Notes: a model not told the origin generated them from the letters alone. Shown: positions 11,680 to 24,153, numbered from the stretch's first letter. The stretch: 64,000 nt of DNA from Earliella scabrosa (GCA_022605405.1 JABYQQ010000004.1:1364001-1428000); one strand, 5' to 3'. Made by a program: numbers and translations.

Positions 11680-14600
11680 ATGCCTGCAGACACCTCCAAG
11701 GCCGCCTCTGCCGCTGCCGCCGCCAGACGCAGGAACAATCTCAGAAGAGACTCCGAGGACGTCAAATACGACAGCAGCCATGCCCGCGAAATTGAACTCA
11801 AGCGGAGCAGGGGTGAAATCTCGTGCGCAGAGTGCCGCAGGTGCGATCACCGCATCCCTCCTTCTTTCCCTCCGCTTCGTCCTCATTCCCGCTTTCTTAA
11901 CAGGCTAAAGGTCCATTCACTCCTCTCTCTTCCTTCTCCGCCTCCAGTCGTGCTCACTTCACTCCAGATACGTTGTGACAAGACCATTCCCTGCCAGTCA
12001 TGCCAGGTACGCCCTCCCTTCTCCATGCGCCTTCCCATATTCAAAATCGCTCTCTGCACAGCGCCGAGGGTGTGCTGCACTATGCCCGAATGGTTCGTGA
12101 GCGTTTCGTTCGCGGCTTACTTGGCGGCACGCTGACTCGATTGCAGGGAGTCTCGCGACCGGTCAGGGCACTCGGTACGTCTTCTATGCTGTCTCTTCGC
12201 CTTCCCCGCCTTCCTCAATCTATGTTCGATCACAAAGCTTCGTTCTCGCTGCAACCGAGCATCTCCATCGTCGAATAGCCAAGATGAGCGAGCGCATACA
12301 CCAGCTTGAGGATGCTCTCGCCATCATGCAGGCCAAGTGCTCCAACGACCCTCACCCCTTGCTCTCCGAAGGCGGTTCCAGAACAGTGAGTTACGACGAA
12401 GATGAGGACGACACGTTCCCCATGGAGCAGACATCAGGGGATGTCGTCTCTGCATTCGGCATGCTTTCCGTCTCCGACCGTGGTATCTCGAGGTTCTTCG
12501 GCCCCACCGGCGGAACTGAAGTATGTACGATTTTGCTCCGATTCCACCAATTGCAACTAACACTCTCCGCCCCCGTCTAGTATCTGCTATTCGTATGTTG
12601 TTCATGCATGGCCGTATGGTTGCGTCCTCACTGGTTTCTCTCCAGTCGGATGGCGATGGCCCGTCGTCCCCAAGCAATGGTAGCCGGTCTCCCGAGTCCT
12701 TGCGAGATTCCAAGACACCCCCGCTTCCTGGCGAGATCACCCGCTTTTCAAATTCTTTCCCCTTCACGCCGATGGGCTCGCCGCATCAAGTTTACGAGTT
12801 GATCGAGAGCCATTTGCCGCCTTACCAGCGCGCCTGCGAGTTGGCTGAGTCATATGTCACCCATGCAGCTTGGCTCTTCCGCAGCGTACCACGAAAGCAG
12901 CTGTTCGACGAGATGATCCCACATTTCTACAAGCAAGCGTCGGGCGAGGACACGCCACTTCCAAGTGGCGACTACAGCAGTCCGCATGATTTGGCCCTCT
13001 TGTTGCTTTGCTTCGCTATCGGAGCGCTCGTGGATCTGAAACAACAGCCTTACAACTCGGAAGCGGACCACTATTGTCAGCTTGCCCAGGCGGCCCTGGG
13101 TCTCCGGTCGGTCCTCGCGAACCCGACCCTCGTGACCATCCAAGCATTACATCTCCATAGCATATACGTGGCCATGGTAGGGAACGAGCTGGGCGGGCAG
13201 GACAGCAACATGGAGTTCTCGTGGGCTCTTGTCACCCTTGCCGGACAGCTCTCTCACACGGTATGTGCGCGATTGCGACTGTCCCGGAATCGGCCGCTGA
13301 CCACTCGTCTGACCATCTGACAGATCGGCTTGCGTAAGTCGGCATGTCCTGCAGTTGGTCGAGTTCACGGTCTGACGTATGATATCAACAGACCGAGATA
13401 GCGCAAGGTTTGGGTTCACGCAAGAGATTGTTGAGCGGCGCAGGGTCACCTTCTGGGATCTCTTTGTCGCCGATGCGTGGCAGGTCAATTGCCTTGCCTT
13501 GCCTGTAATCTGATAGACCGCCGCTGACGGGGAACAACAGAGCCTCATGACCGGTCGCCCACCTGTCATTCAACGCGATTACATCGACTGCAAGTTCCCG
13601 ACGCCTGCAGCCCCGCTGGACGAGGAAGAAGGCGAGGAACCCGAAGCAGCCTGTGAGCTCTATTACGTCTATCCGCGTCCGCATATACTGACGCTCCCGA
13701 TTGACTTGTGAACGTGGCGCACAGTCGAGACGTGGGGATTCAGGTTCGCGCTGACATGCGTGGCGGAGGTGGCATCGAAGACCTTAACCGCAGAAGCGCC
13801 CACGTACGAGACCATCATGGAGCTCGACCGGAAGGTTCGAGAGTTTCCCATCCCTGCGGACGCTGCCGCCTTCCAGGAGGATTTGGAAACCCCGCCAGAC
13901 AGCGAACCGCCACCGCTACAAGAGAGCATGATCCGCTTTGTGTTATCCCATTCGCGGGAAGTCAGTGAGTACCGGTTCGCTCTGCCAACCCTGATAGGAC
14001 GGCATGCTGAGGAAGGGTGTCGTAAGTCCTCCTATTCTTGCACCGCAGCTTCTTCGCGCAATCTATCATCGACTGCCCGCGGAATCCGCTACGGAGCGCC
14101 TACGCGCATTCATTCCTCGCGGCGTATCGTTCGTCCAGCACGATCCTCAAGGTTATACGGGACCAGTTCAAGCTCTTCCCTGAGATGTGTGCCCGCTTCT
14201 GGGTGATCTGGACTTTCGCGTTCTCATCCGCGGTGAGTGCCAGAACCGCGTTCGTCATCGGATTAGCCTGACCGGGAACGTGGCTGCGCAGGTGGTGTTT
14301 GCGACCGTGGTTACCCGCGGTCCACGATCGGCAATGGCACCGCAAGCTTTGGCACAGCTGGACCAGGCTTACGAGCTGTTCACACAGGCGTCGAAGCACA
14401 GTCGGCGGGCCGCGAAGGCGCTGGTACGTACATCCTTCAGTGCCGCCTCACCCTTTATGCGATGATCGCTCACGGCGACGCCGCCCTGGCACCAAACCAC
14501 CCACAGCCTATCCTGCTTCGATTGCGCGAGAAGGCGCATTGCTCGTTCGCCGCTGCGCAATCCGACCCGACGGGGAGCACGATCTACGAGGGGGCGCTGT

Positions 14601-15382
14601 GGACCATGAAGACGGAGAACGACGAGGACGAGCTGGACATCTTCGCTGGGAGGACCACCGTCGTCGCCTCGAAGCGGCCGTCTCCTACTCCCGTCCACCA
14701 CCCCGCGCAGCCGATCCCCCAGCACGGGGAGAGCATGCCGCTCATCACGCCTCCGACGACGATCCCGATCGCGCCGATCCCAGGCTCGAACGGCGTGCCG
14801 CTGACGGAGGCGTGGCCGGTGCACGCACAAGCGTCGGGGTCTGCGTCGACGACACCGAACGCGCACACGCCCTCGCCCCTGCCGTTCCCCACCCAAGCGC
14901 CGCCGCAGCCTGCGCATCCCTCGATGCACTCGCACTCGCACTCTCACTCGGCTCAGCATCCGTACCGGTTGAGCTTCTCCCAGCAGCAGCAGCCACCCCC
15001 GCAGGCGGGCCCGTCCAACTACCAGTGGGCGGGGCAGCAGCAGCACTCGCCGACGAATTTGACCCCGCCGGCTGCGCCGTACGGGTCGCAGATCTCGCCG
15101 ACGCACGCGCATCCTCAGCACGCTCACCCGCACTCACACTCACACTCGCATTCACACACGCAGCACCAACACCAGCACCAGCAGTATGGCGGCGGGCAGG
15201 GCGCGCCACCGTATGCGAATGCGGACATGCTCCAGCGGTATGCGAACGCGGGGTATCCGCAGCAGCAGCAGCAGCAACATTATGCGCCGCCGCCGGAGCT
15301 GGTGAATTTGGGGCTGGCGTCGCGCCATGGGAGGCTGGACGAGCGATGGACATCGTTCATGCATGAGAACGGGTTCTTGTAG
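11680..15382 (+). CDS. Zn2Cys6 transcription factor 1 (947 aa, 15 exons)
   Basis: Exons: 11680-11840, 11904-11910, 11968-12006, 12062-12092, 12147-12174, 12238-12520, 12581-12592, 12646-13260, 13324-13333, 13392-13483, 13541-13652, 13725-13964, 14027-14232, 14292-14423 and 14507-15382. The zinc cluster uses C49-x2-C52-x6-C59-x5-C65-x2-C68-x8-C77. A coiled coil follows near 96-120 (HRRIAKMSERIHQLEDAL). Then comes a fungal-specific transcription factor domain, with the signature VTFWDLFVADAW near 415-425 and RPPVI just after. The long C-terminal tail is rich in Pro, Gln and His-Ser repeats and is probably an activation region. Three microexons of 7, 12 and 10 nt are needed to keep frame. The 7-nt exon supplies Arg-Leu-Lys inside the zinc cluster. 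The gene is a tandem paralogue of the one at 16809; the target is unknown. It probably acts in the nucleus as a DNA-binding regulator. Confidence 0.88.
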
Positions 15383-16808
15383 GCGTTGTGAGTTCGTCGT
15401 TCGGTTTATGCTGTGCAAGTGCGTCGAGTTCGCGATCGCTTTCACTGTTCGCTGTTCACTTTGTCCTCCTTCACTCCCGCTCGCTCCTGCCTGCTGCTTA
15501 CCTCTGTCCCATCCGTCCCGACCCTTTCTTACTCCCGCCCGCTCCCGCTCTCGTCGTCCCCCGTCCCCCACAGTAACATATGATCTACGCGCTATCCCCG
15601 CTATATAGAATTCCCAAGAGTCAGACTTGGACCATAGCCCCCGGCTTCGTCTTGCGCCTGTATTTGTTCGTTCGCGCTTGGTACCATTGTCATTTGTCGA
15701 TGCTCGCTTTCTCGCTAGTCCCCTCCTCTCTCCTCTCCTCTCTCTGCCACTCTTGCCGCCCCCATCTCTCACTCTTGTCGTTGTCGCTCTGTACCGTGCT
15801 CCCCACCTCATCCTCGTGTCCCGTGTCCCGTGTCCCGCCGCATCCGTGTCCTCTCGTTGTGTCTCGGTAGTTGTCACCCCTGGCGCAGACAGCGCTACAC
15901 GTCAGACCCTCAGCTCCCCCGTGTCTCGGCTGGTTTTGTATATGTATCATTAAGTAGTGTGAACGCTGCACGCGTGTATATGAGGCGTTGCTGATTACAT
16001 GACTTCGCCGTACTGTACTGTAGGACGTCTTCCAGCGGGCATCGCAAAGCCCTCCTGAATAGGTGCCGCTCGAAGGATGTGGCGGAGGGGCGCGCTCGTT
16101 GTGGGCCATTGTGTGCGCGATAGGCTGCGAATCTGATATTGGTGGCTGGGGCGCCGTAAGTCCGACGATGGTCGACGCCCGACGGGCCCTTGACGGGTCT
16201 ACGTCAAGTCTCGATATTCCAATCGCCGATGGTGAGATACGCGCCGTCCTCGGGAAAACGGTGTACGTACGCTGTGTTCTCCGGAGCCTGTAGCAGCGTT
16301 GTGCCCACCGCCACCCGTCCCTGTCTTCGAGTTCCAGATGGCGACAGCGCCGCCACTGGCCCTGGCCGCCTTGTCGCCCTCGGTGCGCTTGACAATGAGA
16401 TGCAAGACGCGCGCCGTGCTATCGCGCTGGGGCGGTCGGGCGGGGTCGGACGAGACTCACCTGCGCGGTATCATGGATCCTGGGTCGTGGTGGGAGCGAA
16501 CCTTGAGGATGACTCGGACGCGTCCGTGTGGTCCATACAGGAGGCGACACGTGGCCGAGGATTGACGTCGAGGTGACCAAGCTGCTAGCACGCGCGGAGG
16601 GGTCGGCCAATGGGCGAGGGAGAGAGTAGGACGAAAGCGCCCCGTCGCTGCTTCTCCCGGACTCCGATTGTACCGCAAACGCCCGTGGACGACGCGCTCA
16701 CCGGCACACACTCGCCACCCACAGCCGAGGGCCCCCTCCTGCGCTGCTCGACTCCCACCTCGAACTTGCTCTCGGACTGCATGTTGCCTTGCTCTCTGGC
16801 TCGCCACT
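15383..16808. other. Intergenic region between the two Zn2Cys6 genes
   Basis: It contains the 3' region of factor 1 (a TC-rich stretch around 15440-15850) and the promoter of factor 2. The open frames are short or antisense to the Pro/Gln/His-rich tail, and none has a recognisable domain. Confidence 0.5.
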
Positions 16809-19800
16809 ATGCCTGCGGAACCACGGCGGACCTCGCGCAAGGCCAGTGCGGAGGACGACATTGAGCTGAAGAGGGCGAGGGGTGAGATATCGTGTGCCGA
16901 ATGTCGGCGGTGCGTACCAACTTCTTCAGTCCGTGGGCACGGGCACCCGTGCCTCTGTCAAGCCATCCCCGCTCGAGCGCACCCCGCGCGACGCGAGCTA
17001 CAGGCAGACGACTGATTGTGCTCGACAGGCTCAAGCTCAAATGCGACAAGAAGATCCCCTGCGGGTCCTGCGTCCGCCGCGGATGCACGTCCATCTGTCC
17101 CAACGGTGCGTGCTTCTCCTTGTGGACCCATGTGTGTCCATCGCGCGTGCGAGATCGCTCTGCTCACGCGGTCCGGTACCGCCACTTGTCTCTGCTCCGG
17201 ATCCAGGCAGTTTGTCTGCGGGACAAGGCACTAGGTGAGACCACCTGCTCGTTAATCGAAATCGCCGGCGCGGGGACCAAGCCAATCTCGTTTTGATCGG
17301 TGGCCGCGACCGGTACCGCGAGTTGTGTACCTCGAGTAAGGGGGCTGACGGAGACCGTGCTTGGCACGCTAGGTTCATCCTCGCGGACACGGACCAGCTG
17401 CATCGGAAGATTTCCGAGATGAGCGAGCGCATCCGCCAGCTGGAAGACGCGCTTGCTATCTTCCAGGCCGGTATCTCGCATGAGCGACATCCTCTGCTCC
17501 GCGACGAGCTGCTTTCCATCAAGTTTGGCCCGGAAGTGAGGAGGACGGTCGATGATGAGCATCACCGTGATCTCGTGTCCACCAGTATTGATGCCCTCGG
17601 CACTCTGACGATCGGAGAACATGGAGAGACAAAGTACTTCGGACGCTCGGCCGGATCGGAGGTGAGTTCTCTTCTATGAATACACCACTCAGTCGGCCCG
17701 CCCATTGCACGGCGCGTGTAGTATGGCGGTGACGAACACGCAAGCCACATAAAAACTCGTGTGGAATGTGCAGGGCACGCATATACACGACTCGTATCCG
17801 TTTCATTGCATAAGTCTGATTTGTGTGGCTATATGCTAATTCATATCGTGTCTCACAGACCATGCTATCGGCGAGTCCCTTGTCCTCGTCTCATATCTGG
17901 CAATGTACTCAGACGCGACTCAGACTGCAACTATGGATGACGAAGGCGAAGCCGTCCCGTCCTTGGAGCCCCAGCTTGCTGACTTAGCGATAACCTTCCC
18001 TCTCACGATAGTCGAAGACGGAACAGACGCCATCATCGAACGATTAGAGGCTGCACTCCCGCCGCAGACTCGCGCCTGGGCACTGTGCGAAACGTATATG
18101 GAACACCTTTCGTGGTGGTCGCGGCCTATCAAACGCGGCGAACTCATAGACGACATCCTTGTTCCTATCTACAGCTGCAAGAAGGATCCGACGAAAAAGA
18201 CCTACCATAAGGACGCCGGAGAGGACGACGGCAAATGTCCACATCTTCTCGCTGTTCTCTTCTTTGTCTTCGCGCTCGGCTCACTGGTGGACTTGACACA
18301 GCAGCCGTGTAGCGCTGAGGCAGAGCTCTACTATCGCTTAGGCAGGGCAGCACTATCTCTGCGTTCGGTCTTTGACTCGCCGGGGATCGAGACTGTACAG
18401 GCGACGCTTCTCATGGGACAGTATCACAGTCTCTGCACGGTTCGGTACTCTTTGGAGAGCGCATGGCGCATCTTCTCGCTTGCAGCAAAGCTGGCGCAAA
18501 GCGTGAGTGAATACCCACACACAGTCAGAACTGCATCACTCAAGACCCTGTCGCATGACAGGTCGGCCTACGTCTGTCATCTCTCCTGTTGTCGTCGCTC
18601 GATACTGACGAGATCGCTTGTTCTAGACCGGGACAGTGCGCAATGGAAGCTCAGTGACAAGGAGGTTCAACGTCGACGTAACCTATTCTGGGAGCTCTTC
18701 ATTGTAGAGACACTGCATGTGCGTCCCTGATCCCATAAATATTCACGTGGTTTTATTTACGCGACGCAGTGTATGTCTCTCGGAAGACCACCAGCGCTGA
18801 CGTTCAGTCACGTTGACTGCGAACTTCCTGACGATGAGGAGGCCACAACCGACGATGACGGAACGGACTTGCGCGGATGTTCGTACCACTCAGCTCACCA
18901 ACCTGTTATCCATGACTCACTTGGATCGTGTGCGATCTAGACTGGTCCTTCAAACACTCTTACACGCGAGACGTCTACGCGATGGTCATTGATGGAATGC
19001 TCGCCGCCAAGCCACCTTCGTATGCACAAGTTCTCGAGTTTGACCGCCGAATCAGGCAGACAACATTGCCCAATGTCCGCCTGTACCTCCGACCGGAGGA
19101 AGCAAACTACAGCAATCCATCGATTGTCCTGAAGTCATTCTTCTTATCTCATTTCCGGAGCATCAGTGCGTGTTGCGTTCATATGGCTGTCACTCTACTT
19201 CGGCTCATGCAGCCGCCATCCATGCATTAGCTATGATCCATATCCACCGGACATTCTTCGCCCAGGCCCTCCTGGACCACCCGACGAACCCGTTGTCAAG
19301 CCCATACGCGCCTTCTTTCCTGGCCGCCAACCGATGCGCTTCCATTCTTCTCCGCAGCTTCCTTCATCACTGGAATCGGAGGTGCGAGTGCTCGAACGCT
19401 GGCCGTGTTTTTCCGACGAGCTGACTGACGGCCCACGACCGTCGACAGCCCAGAAATATGCAGTCGCTTCTGGTCCATGTGGACACACGCGTTCTCAGCC
19501 GCCGTGCGTAGCGTCTTTTTTGCTTTACCGAGCTGCCTCTGAAGGTTCAGCGCGGGTGCTGATTTCTGTGCTTCGTCCGTGTGATACAGGTTATCTTGGG
19601 CAGCACCGTCACACGCTCGCCAAACGCGACGATGGCGCCGAGCGCACTCACGGACCTTGACCTCGCAGTGGACTTCTTCGAGCGCGGGGCCCAGCTGAGC
19701 CCTCGTGCCAAACAAGCTCTGGTGCGTTCTACCTCCGCCTCCCGCCCCCCATCACCCACTTCCCGCTCATCCATCTTCATTCCGAATTCGCAACTCTGGG

Positions 19801-20775
19801 GGACGACGCGCGACCCCACTTGGTGACGTGCTGATGACGTTTTCCTCTCTCTTCCAGCCAATCCTGCGCAACCTCAAGGAACGCGCCCTGCGCGCGTTCA
19901 ACCAGTACCGAAACCGCCACATGGCGCCCTCGCTCGATATCCAGCTCCGCATAGGACCCGAGGACGACTTCCAGGACGAGCTCGCGATCTTTGGCGGCCA
20001 GACCCGGGTCGTGACCAACAAGTTCCTCTCGCGCAAGAAGACGCGCATCTACGCCAAGCCGCGCGAAGCCAGTGCGACGACCGTGCCGCTCTCGCCCCCG
20101 GCGACGTCCGCCGCGTCGACGCCGGCTCCCGGGGGCGCGAGCCAGTCGCAGTCGGCCGCGACGCCGGCGCTGACGGCGTCGACGCCGAGCGACGACGGGC
20201 TGCCGCTCCCGCAGAACGTGGAGGAGCAGATGTCGAACGTCCACCCGTCGCTGATGGAGTACCTCTCGCTCTTCCCCGCGGACGCGTCCATTTCGGTCAT
20301 GGACGTCGATCCTGCTCCCCCAGCTTTGAGCACGGCGGGCTCGCATCCGCATCGTGATTCCGCCACGTCTATGTTCGGCACTGCGCAGACCGCTCCGTCT
20401 TCGATGTTCTCCACCCCGCCCTCTCATAGCCATTCGATGGTCGGCGTCAGCGTGCCCCAGACGCAAGCGGGGCCGTCTGCCCTCGCGCCGCCGCCGCCGC
20501 CGGTCGACCCCTTGCACTTTTTGAACGTGCTCCCGGACGGGTTGAACCCGGCGGGGCCGATCGGGGACCCGTCCCTGTTCTTTGCGGCGTCGCCAGAAGT
20601 GTCGACGGGCATCTTTGACGCGTCGTCGTTTGCGCCGGGGGAGCTGGGCGAGCAGTGGAACTCGCTCATGCGCGAGACGGGGTTCTTTAACTCGCAGGCG
20701 GCGAACGGCCCCGGGACGGCCACGGGTCAGGACCCGTTTGCGAAATTCCAGGAGGACGTGTACCCCCGGTATTAG
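16809..20775 (+). CDS. Zn2Cys6 transcription factor 2 (925 aa, tandem paralogue of factor 1)
   Basis: Exons: 16809-16909, 17029-17105, 17207-17234, 17373-17661, 17859-17870, 17924-18502, 18562-18571, 18627-18718, 18770-18878, 18941-19165, 19231-19381, 19449-19503, 19590-19721 and 19858-20775. The zinc cluster is C29-x2-C32-x6-C39-x5-C45-x2-C48-x8-C57, followed by a coiled coil with SERIRQLEDALAIFQA. The fungal-specific domain includes RRRNLFWELF and LGRPPAL. The tail is Ala/Pro/Ser-rich. It shares exon lengths of 28, 12, 10, 92 and 132 nt with the neighbour, so the two arose by tandem duplication. In the zinc cluster it has one exon where factor 1 has a microexon plus another. The junction 17870/17924 is best explained by a GC-AG intron (GCGAGT donor); this is the weakest part of the model. 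Confidence 0.86.
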
Positions 20776-20821
20776 CTTGCTTTTGGTTTTGTGCGATTCC
20801 TCTCTAGCTTGATGTGTGAGG

Positions 20822-20842
20822 TGACTGCTGACTGCTGACTGC
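20822..20842 (+). repeat. Heptamer TGACTGC tandem triplet
   Basis: Three perfect head-to-tail copies of TGACTGC lie about 45 nt after the factor 2 stop codon, in the presumed 3' UTR. Confidence 0.7.
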
Positions 20843-21446
20843 TGAATCGTTGCTATATGTACGTCTGCCCATGTTGTGCTACCTAATATCTGACTCGGTT
20901 GTGTCCACTACTCCGTGCACCTGATTGCTCTTGGTACTGCTGTTTACTGCGTTGTAGCGCACCTGTATAGTTCTAGACAGTCGATAGCGTTGTACGATAA
21001 CTATGTAGAGTCTCGCCAGTTGACCAGTGTGCGAGGTCGAAGAGCAAGGGAGTGGACGGGCGGCCCGGTCCGGCCCGGATATTTGTTTGGTTGAGGCATG
21101 GTCAAATGCAAGTTGAAATGGTGCCGATAAGTCTCGACTCCGTCATCCATGTCCGAAAAGTTGGCCAATAGCGTTTGCACATACTCTCCAGTCACATCTA
21201 TGCGTAGACACGGCGAGCAGCTTATGGGAGAACTAAATACAGAGTTACAGGCTCACGGTATGAGTCCGTCACTCCTCTCCCCGCTGGAGGCGCTAGGGCC
21301 CCTACCGTTGTCACGGCGCAAACAGTGCGTCATCAAATCGAGGTCCATCTAGGGACCGACAGATGGCCAACATCGTTCGGGGGAGAGACTGGTGCTGACC
21401 TGACTGCTATACCAGTGGGGGCTACAACACTGTCGGTGAGATCGGA

Positions 21447-22193
21447 TTGTATATACGGTCATCATCCCTGTTGCAGTGGCCACACTCTGACTGGCATCGA
21501 TTCCAGATTCTGCCAGTGCGTTCGCACCTCTCAAACCGCCTCGGTCAAGTGCTCCATTCAATCGTGCATAGACCGCCAGCAGCCGAACATTCATCGGGCC
21601 GACATGACAGTCGACTACGATCCGCACAATACTTCAAGCGTGACGCGCCGAGCTGAGGACAGCGTCGGCTTGCATCCAACGTGAAGTTCTTGAGCCAGCC
21701 CAGCTACGCCGCTCGCTTCCTGAAGGCTTGACGACGTGGTCTACCATCCTGTATTCTCCAGGGGAGTAAAGCATCTGGCGGTAAACCTCATCATCGTGAA
21801 TGGCGATGTCGACCCTGTCGCCGGTTCCATGACCGCTACAACATCATCACCCGAGTCCGGCTGTAATGTGAGTGTCGCTATGGCGTGGACAGACAGGACC
21901 GCAGCGGTCTGCATTAATCCCGACAATGGCAGCGTAATCCGAATCTCGTGGAGTTCGATTTCCCTTGTTGGGTTTCTGAGCCTGTTGATCCTGGTGCCCA
22001 TCGCGGTGCTGGCGACTTGGGCGCACGCCGATGGGTGCTGTTTCGGATCCGCGGCAAACATCAAGATCACAGCCTTCGACTCTCGAGAGTCGAGTACCTG
22101 GAAGAGGACCACCTCATTCCGCTCCATCCGGAGAGAGGCGCTAGGTTCGGGACGACAACTACATACCATCAATCGGAGCACGGCGCCCGGTAG
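21447..22193 (+). pseudogene. Possible decayed gene of unknown family
   Basis: Segments in plus-strand frames look coding in composition: WPHSDWHRFQILPV near 21470-21510, SNVKFLSQPSYAARFLKA near 21677-21730, RFHDRYNIITRVRL near 21820-21862, and VEYLEEDHLIPLHPE near 22093-22137. Internal stops and frame changes separate them, and I could not join them with plausible introns. Either this is an old pseudogene or the resemblance is chance. No family is recognised. Confidence 0.25.
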
Positions 22194-22608
22194 CCAAGTC
22201 TTACGCTCGATTTCTTACACTTCATACGAGGGTTTACTTACTTGTTCCTATGCATCCTTCGGAAATCACCGGAAGGACACCGCGCTCTCTACCCAACTTG
22301 AAGGTTAGTACGCTGACGTCGGAGCACACTGACCTGACACTGACTTCGTATGCAAAAATCGTTCAGCAAGAACGGGCTCATGTTCGGTTCCATTTGCTGT
22401 AGAATACGGCTTGTGCCCGGGCAAGATTTGCGCGGTTGCCATGCCAAGACAATGAGTCGTACGGATCGTTCCACTCCATTTTCAAGAAAATCGTTCCACC
22501 TTCTGCAACCACCTCGTTGATGATGTCAGCATCGTACAGGTGCGTCTAACCTATAAAGACATTAGTCCCACGTGCTGCAGCTCTCTGCATAGCGCACTTC
22601 ATCACGAC

Positions 22609-23472
22609 ATGGCCGCTCCGAAAACAGACACGACGTCGACGCCGACGCCGACCGCGGACGCGCTCAAGCCGTCAACGAGCCCCAGCATGCTGAAGTGGAT
22701 CAAGGGCCTCGTCATGCTCTTCGTCGTCTACGCCACATGCAGTGTTCTCGACCGTGTCAAGGTGTGTTCTTGTTCTGTCGCTGATCATCTCAACCGCCCA
22801 TTCAACACCTCGACAGGACCGCTGGTATGTCTTCACGCCCGAATACCTGCACGAGCTCGCCCAGTCCGCGGTCGAAGCGCACCCGAACAACCTGACGGCG
22901 ATGATCCCGCACATCGTCACGAACCTCACGCGCGAGTACTCGCCCCGCGCCGTCGCCCTGAACGCGGACTCGTCCGAGTGGATGTTCAACAACGCGGGCG
23001 GCGCGATGGGCGCGATGTACATCATCCACGCGAGCCTCACCGAGTACCTGATCATCTTCGGTACACCACTCGGGACGGAGGGCCACTCGGGCGTGCACAC
23101 CTCGGACGACTACTTCAACATCCTCGTCGGCGAGCAGTGGGCGTTCGACCCGCCCGCGCTGGAGAAGGAGGTGTACGGCCCCGGCTCGGTGAACCTCATG
23201 CGCCGCGGGCGCACGAAACAGTACAAGATGCACAAGGGGTGCTTCGCGCTCGAATACGCCCGAGGTGAGTGTCTCGGAAGCCTGTCCCTGCGTATGCTAT
23301 GTGGAGAGTAGGTCGGCCGTCTGACTATGCTCACGCAGGTTGGATCCCGCCTATGCTGCCGTTCGGTTTCGTGGACACGTTCTCGTCCACACTCGACTAT
23401 GGCTCATTCTTCCGTACTGTCCGCATCACCGCGCGGGAGATGCTCCGCAACCTGTTCATCGGGAAGATATAG
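22609..23472 (+). CDS. ERG2: C-8 sterol isomerase, ERG2/sigma-1-receptor family
   Basis: Three exons, 22609-22761, 22817-23264 and 23339-23472, code 244 aa, close to fungal Erg2 length. The enzyme moves the sterol double bond from C8 to C7 in ergosterol synthesis, in the ER membrane. One N-terminal hydrophobic segment lies at about residues 28-45 (IKGLVMLFVVYATCSVL). The conserved core includes WMFNNAGGAMGAM, ASLTEYLIIFGT, GTEGHSG, DDYFNILVGEQWAF and, near the end, PFGFVDTFSSTLDY. The ATG at 22609 is preferred to an in-frame ATG at 22540, because the extra 23 residues look like leader sequence. The intron phases (0 and 1) are consistent. Confidence 0.95.
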
Positions 23473-23677
23473 ACGACTGCACGCAATCCAGATAGATCTC
23501 CATTCCTGCCACATGCTGAGTTCTCGTGTATACGTATACAGCGCGTTATGACACAGGGAGAAGAGATTTGTCTATGGATTACAGAAGCTCGAACCACGTC
23601 CGAGGTGTGCAGCCGTGTCAAAGTCCTGTGCAACAACCGAGCCATGACACTGCAGTCGTTGCTCCTCTACTCGTCGC

Positions 23678-24153
23678 TCACCAAACCATGGCGGCACCAG
23701 CGATGACGCCAGCGAGGGTCACACCGACGCCGGCTATGCTACCGAAGTCGGGTCCGAAGCCCACTTTCAGCGCGGTCGCAGCATTGTCCGTGTTGGTGGC
23801 CGACTCAACGGCCGAGGAAGCAGCACTGGTGGCGGAGGAGAAGACGCTACTCGCCTCGCTGGAGAGGCTGGAGAGGAGGCTGCTTGCATCGCTGGAGATG
23901 CTGGAGGCGACACTGCTGGTTGCTGTTGGCGTTGAGGGCAATACCGATCAGCAACCGGCGAATGCGTGCGGAAATATTATGATGAAGGTCATAGAGGCTG
24001 CATGAACCAAGTGACCCACTTACCAGAGGTCGCAGAGCTCAACGAGCTGAAGTCTGTCGGCGACGGAAGCGGGGTAGAAGAGCTGTCGCTCTGCGCGTGG
24101 ACGGTCGCGACGGCAGCGAGCAAAGTAAGTGCTGAGAGCTTGTTGAACTGCAT
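23678..24153 (-). CDS. Small secreted Ser-rich protein, probable GPI-type C-terminus
   Basis: Two exons, 24024-24153 and 23678-23922, code 124 aa. Residues 1-21 form a clear signal peptide (KLSALTLLAAVATVHAQ). The middle is Ser/Ala/Thr-rich with SSxxS repeats. The last 20 residues are hydrophobic (GVGVTLAGVIAGAAMVW), as in GPI-anchored or membrane-tethered cell-wall proteins. No catalytic domain is visible. Such proteins are common cell-surface components in basidiomycetes; the function here is unknown. The intron is 101 nt, donor GTAAGT, acceptor CAACAG, phase 1. Confidence 0.8.

Larger units (their letters stand above)
20776..22608. other. Intergenic, with possible decayed coding remnants
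   Basis: No intact gene is supported. A short GACTGCT repeat follows the factor 2 stop codon. Between about 21447 and 22193 there are stretches that read like protein but are broken by stops in every frame (listed separately). The last 60 nt before 22609 are the leader of the sterol isomerase. Confidence 0.45.

Noticed and set aside
14920..15190. Short CA/CAC-rich repeats as a microsatellite or CRISPR-like array
   Set aside because: They are in-frame His-Ser and Gln codon runs within the coding tail of factor 1; there are no spacers.
15152..15877. 241-codon minus-strand frame
   Set aside because: It is antisense to the His/Gln/Ser-rich tail of factor 1 and to TC-rich 3' sequence; its Arg/Gly bias is what complementary repeats produce.
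22540..22608. N-terminal extension of ERG2 from an upstream ATG
   Set aside because: The extra residues lack features of the family and look like leader sequence; the ATG at 22609 gives the normal length.
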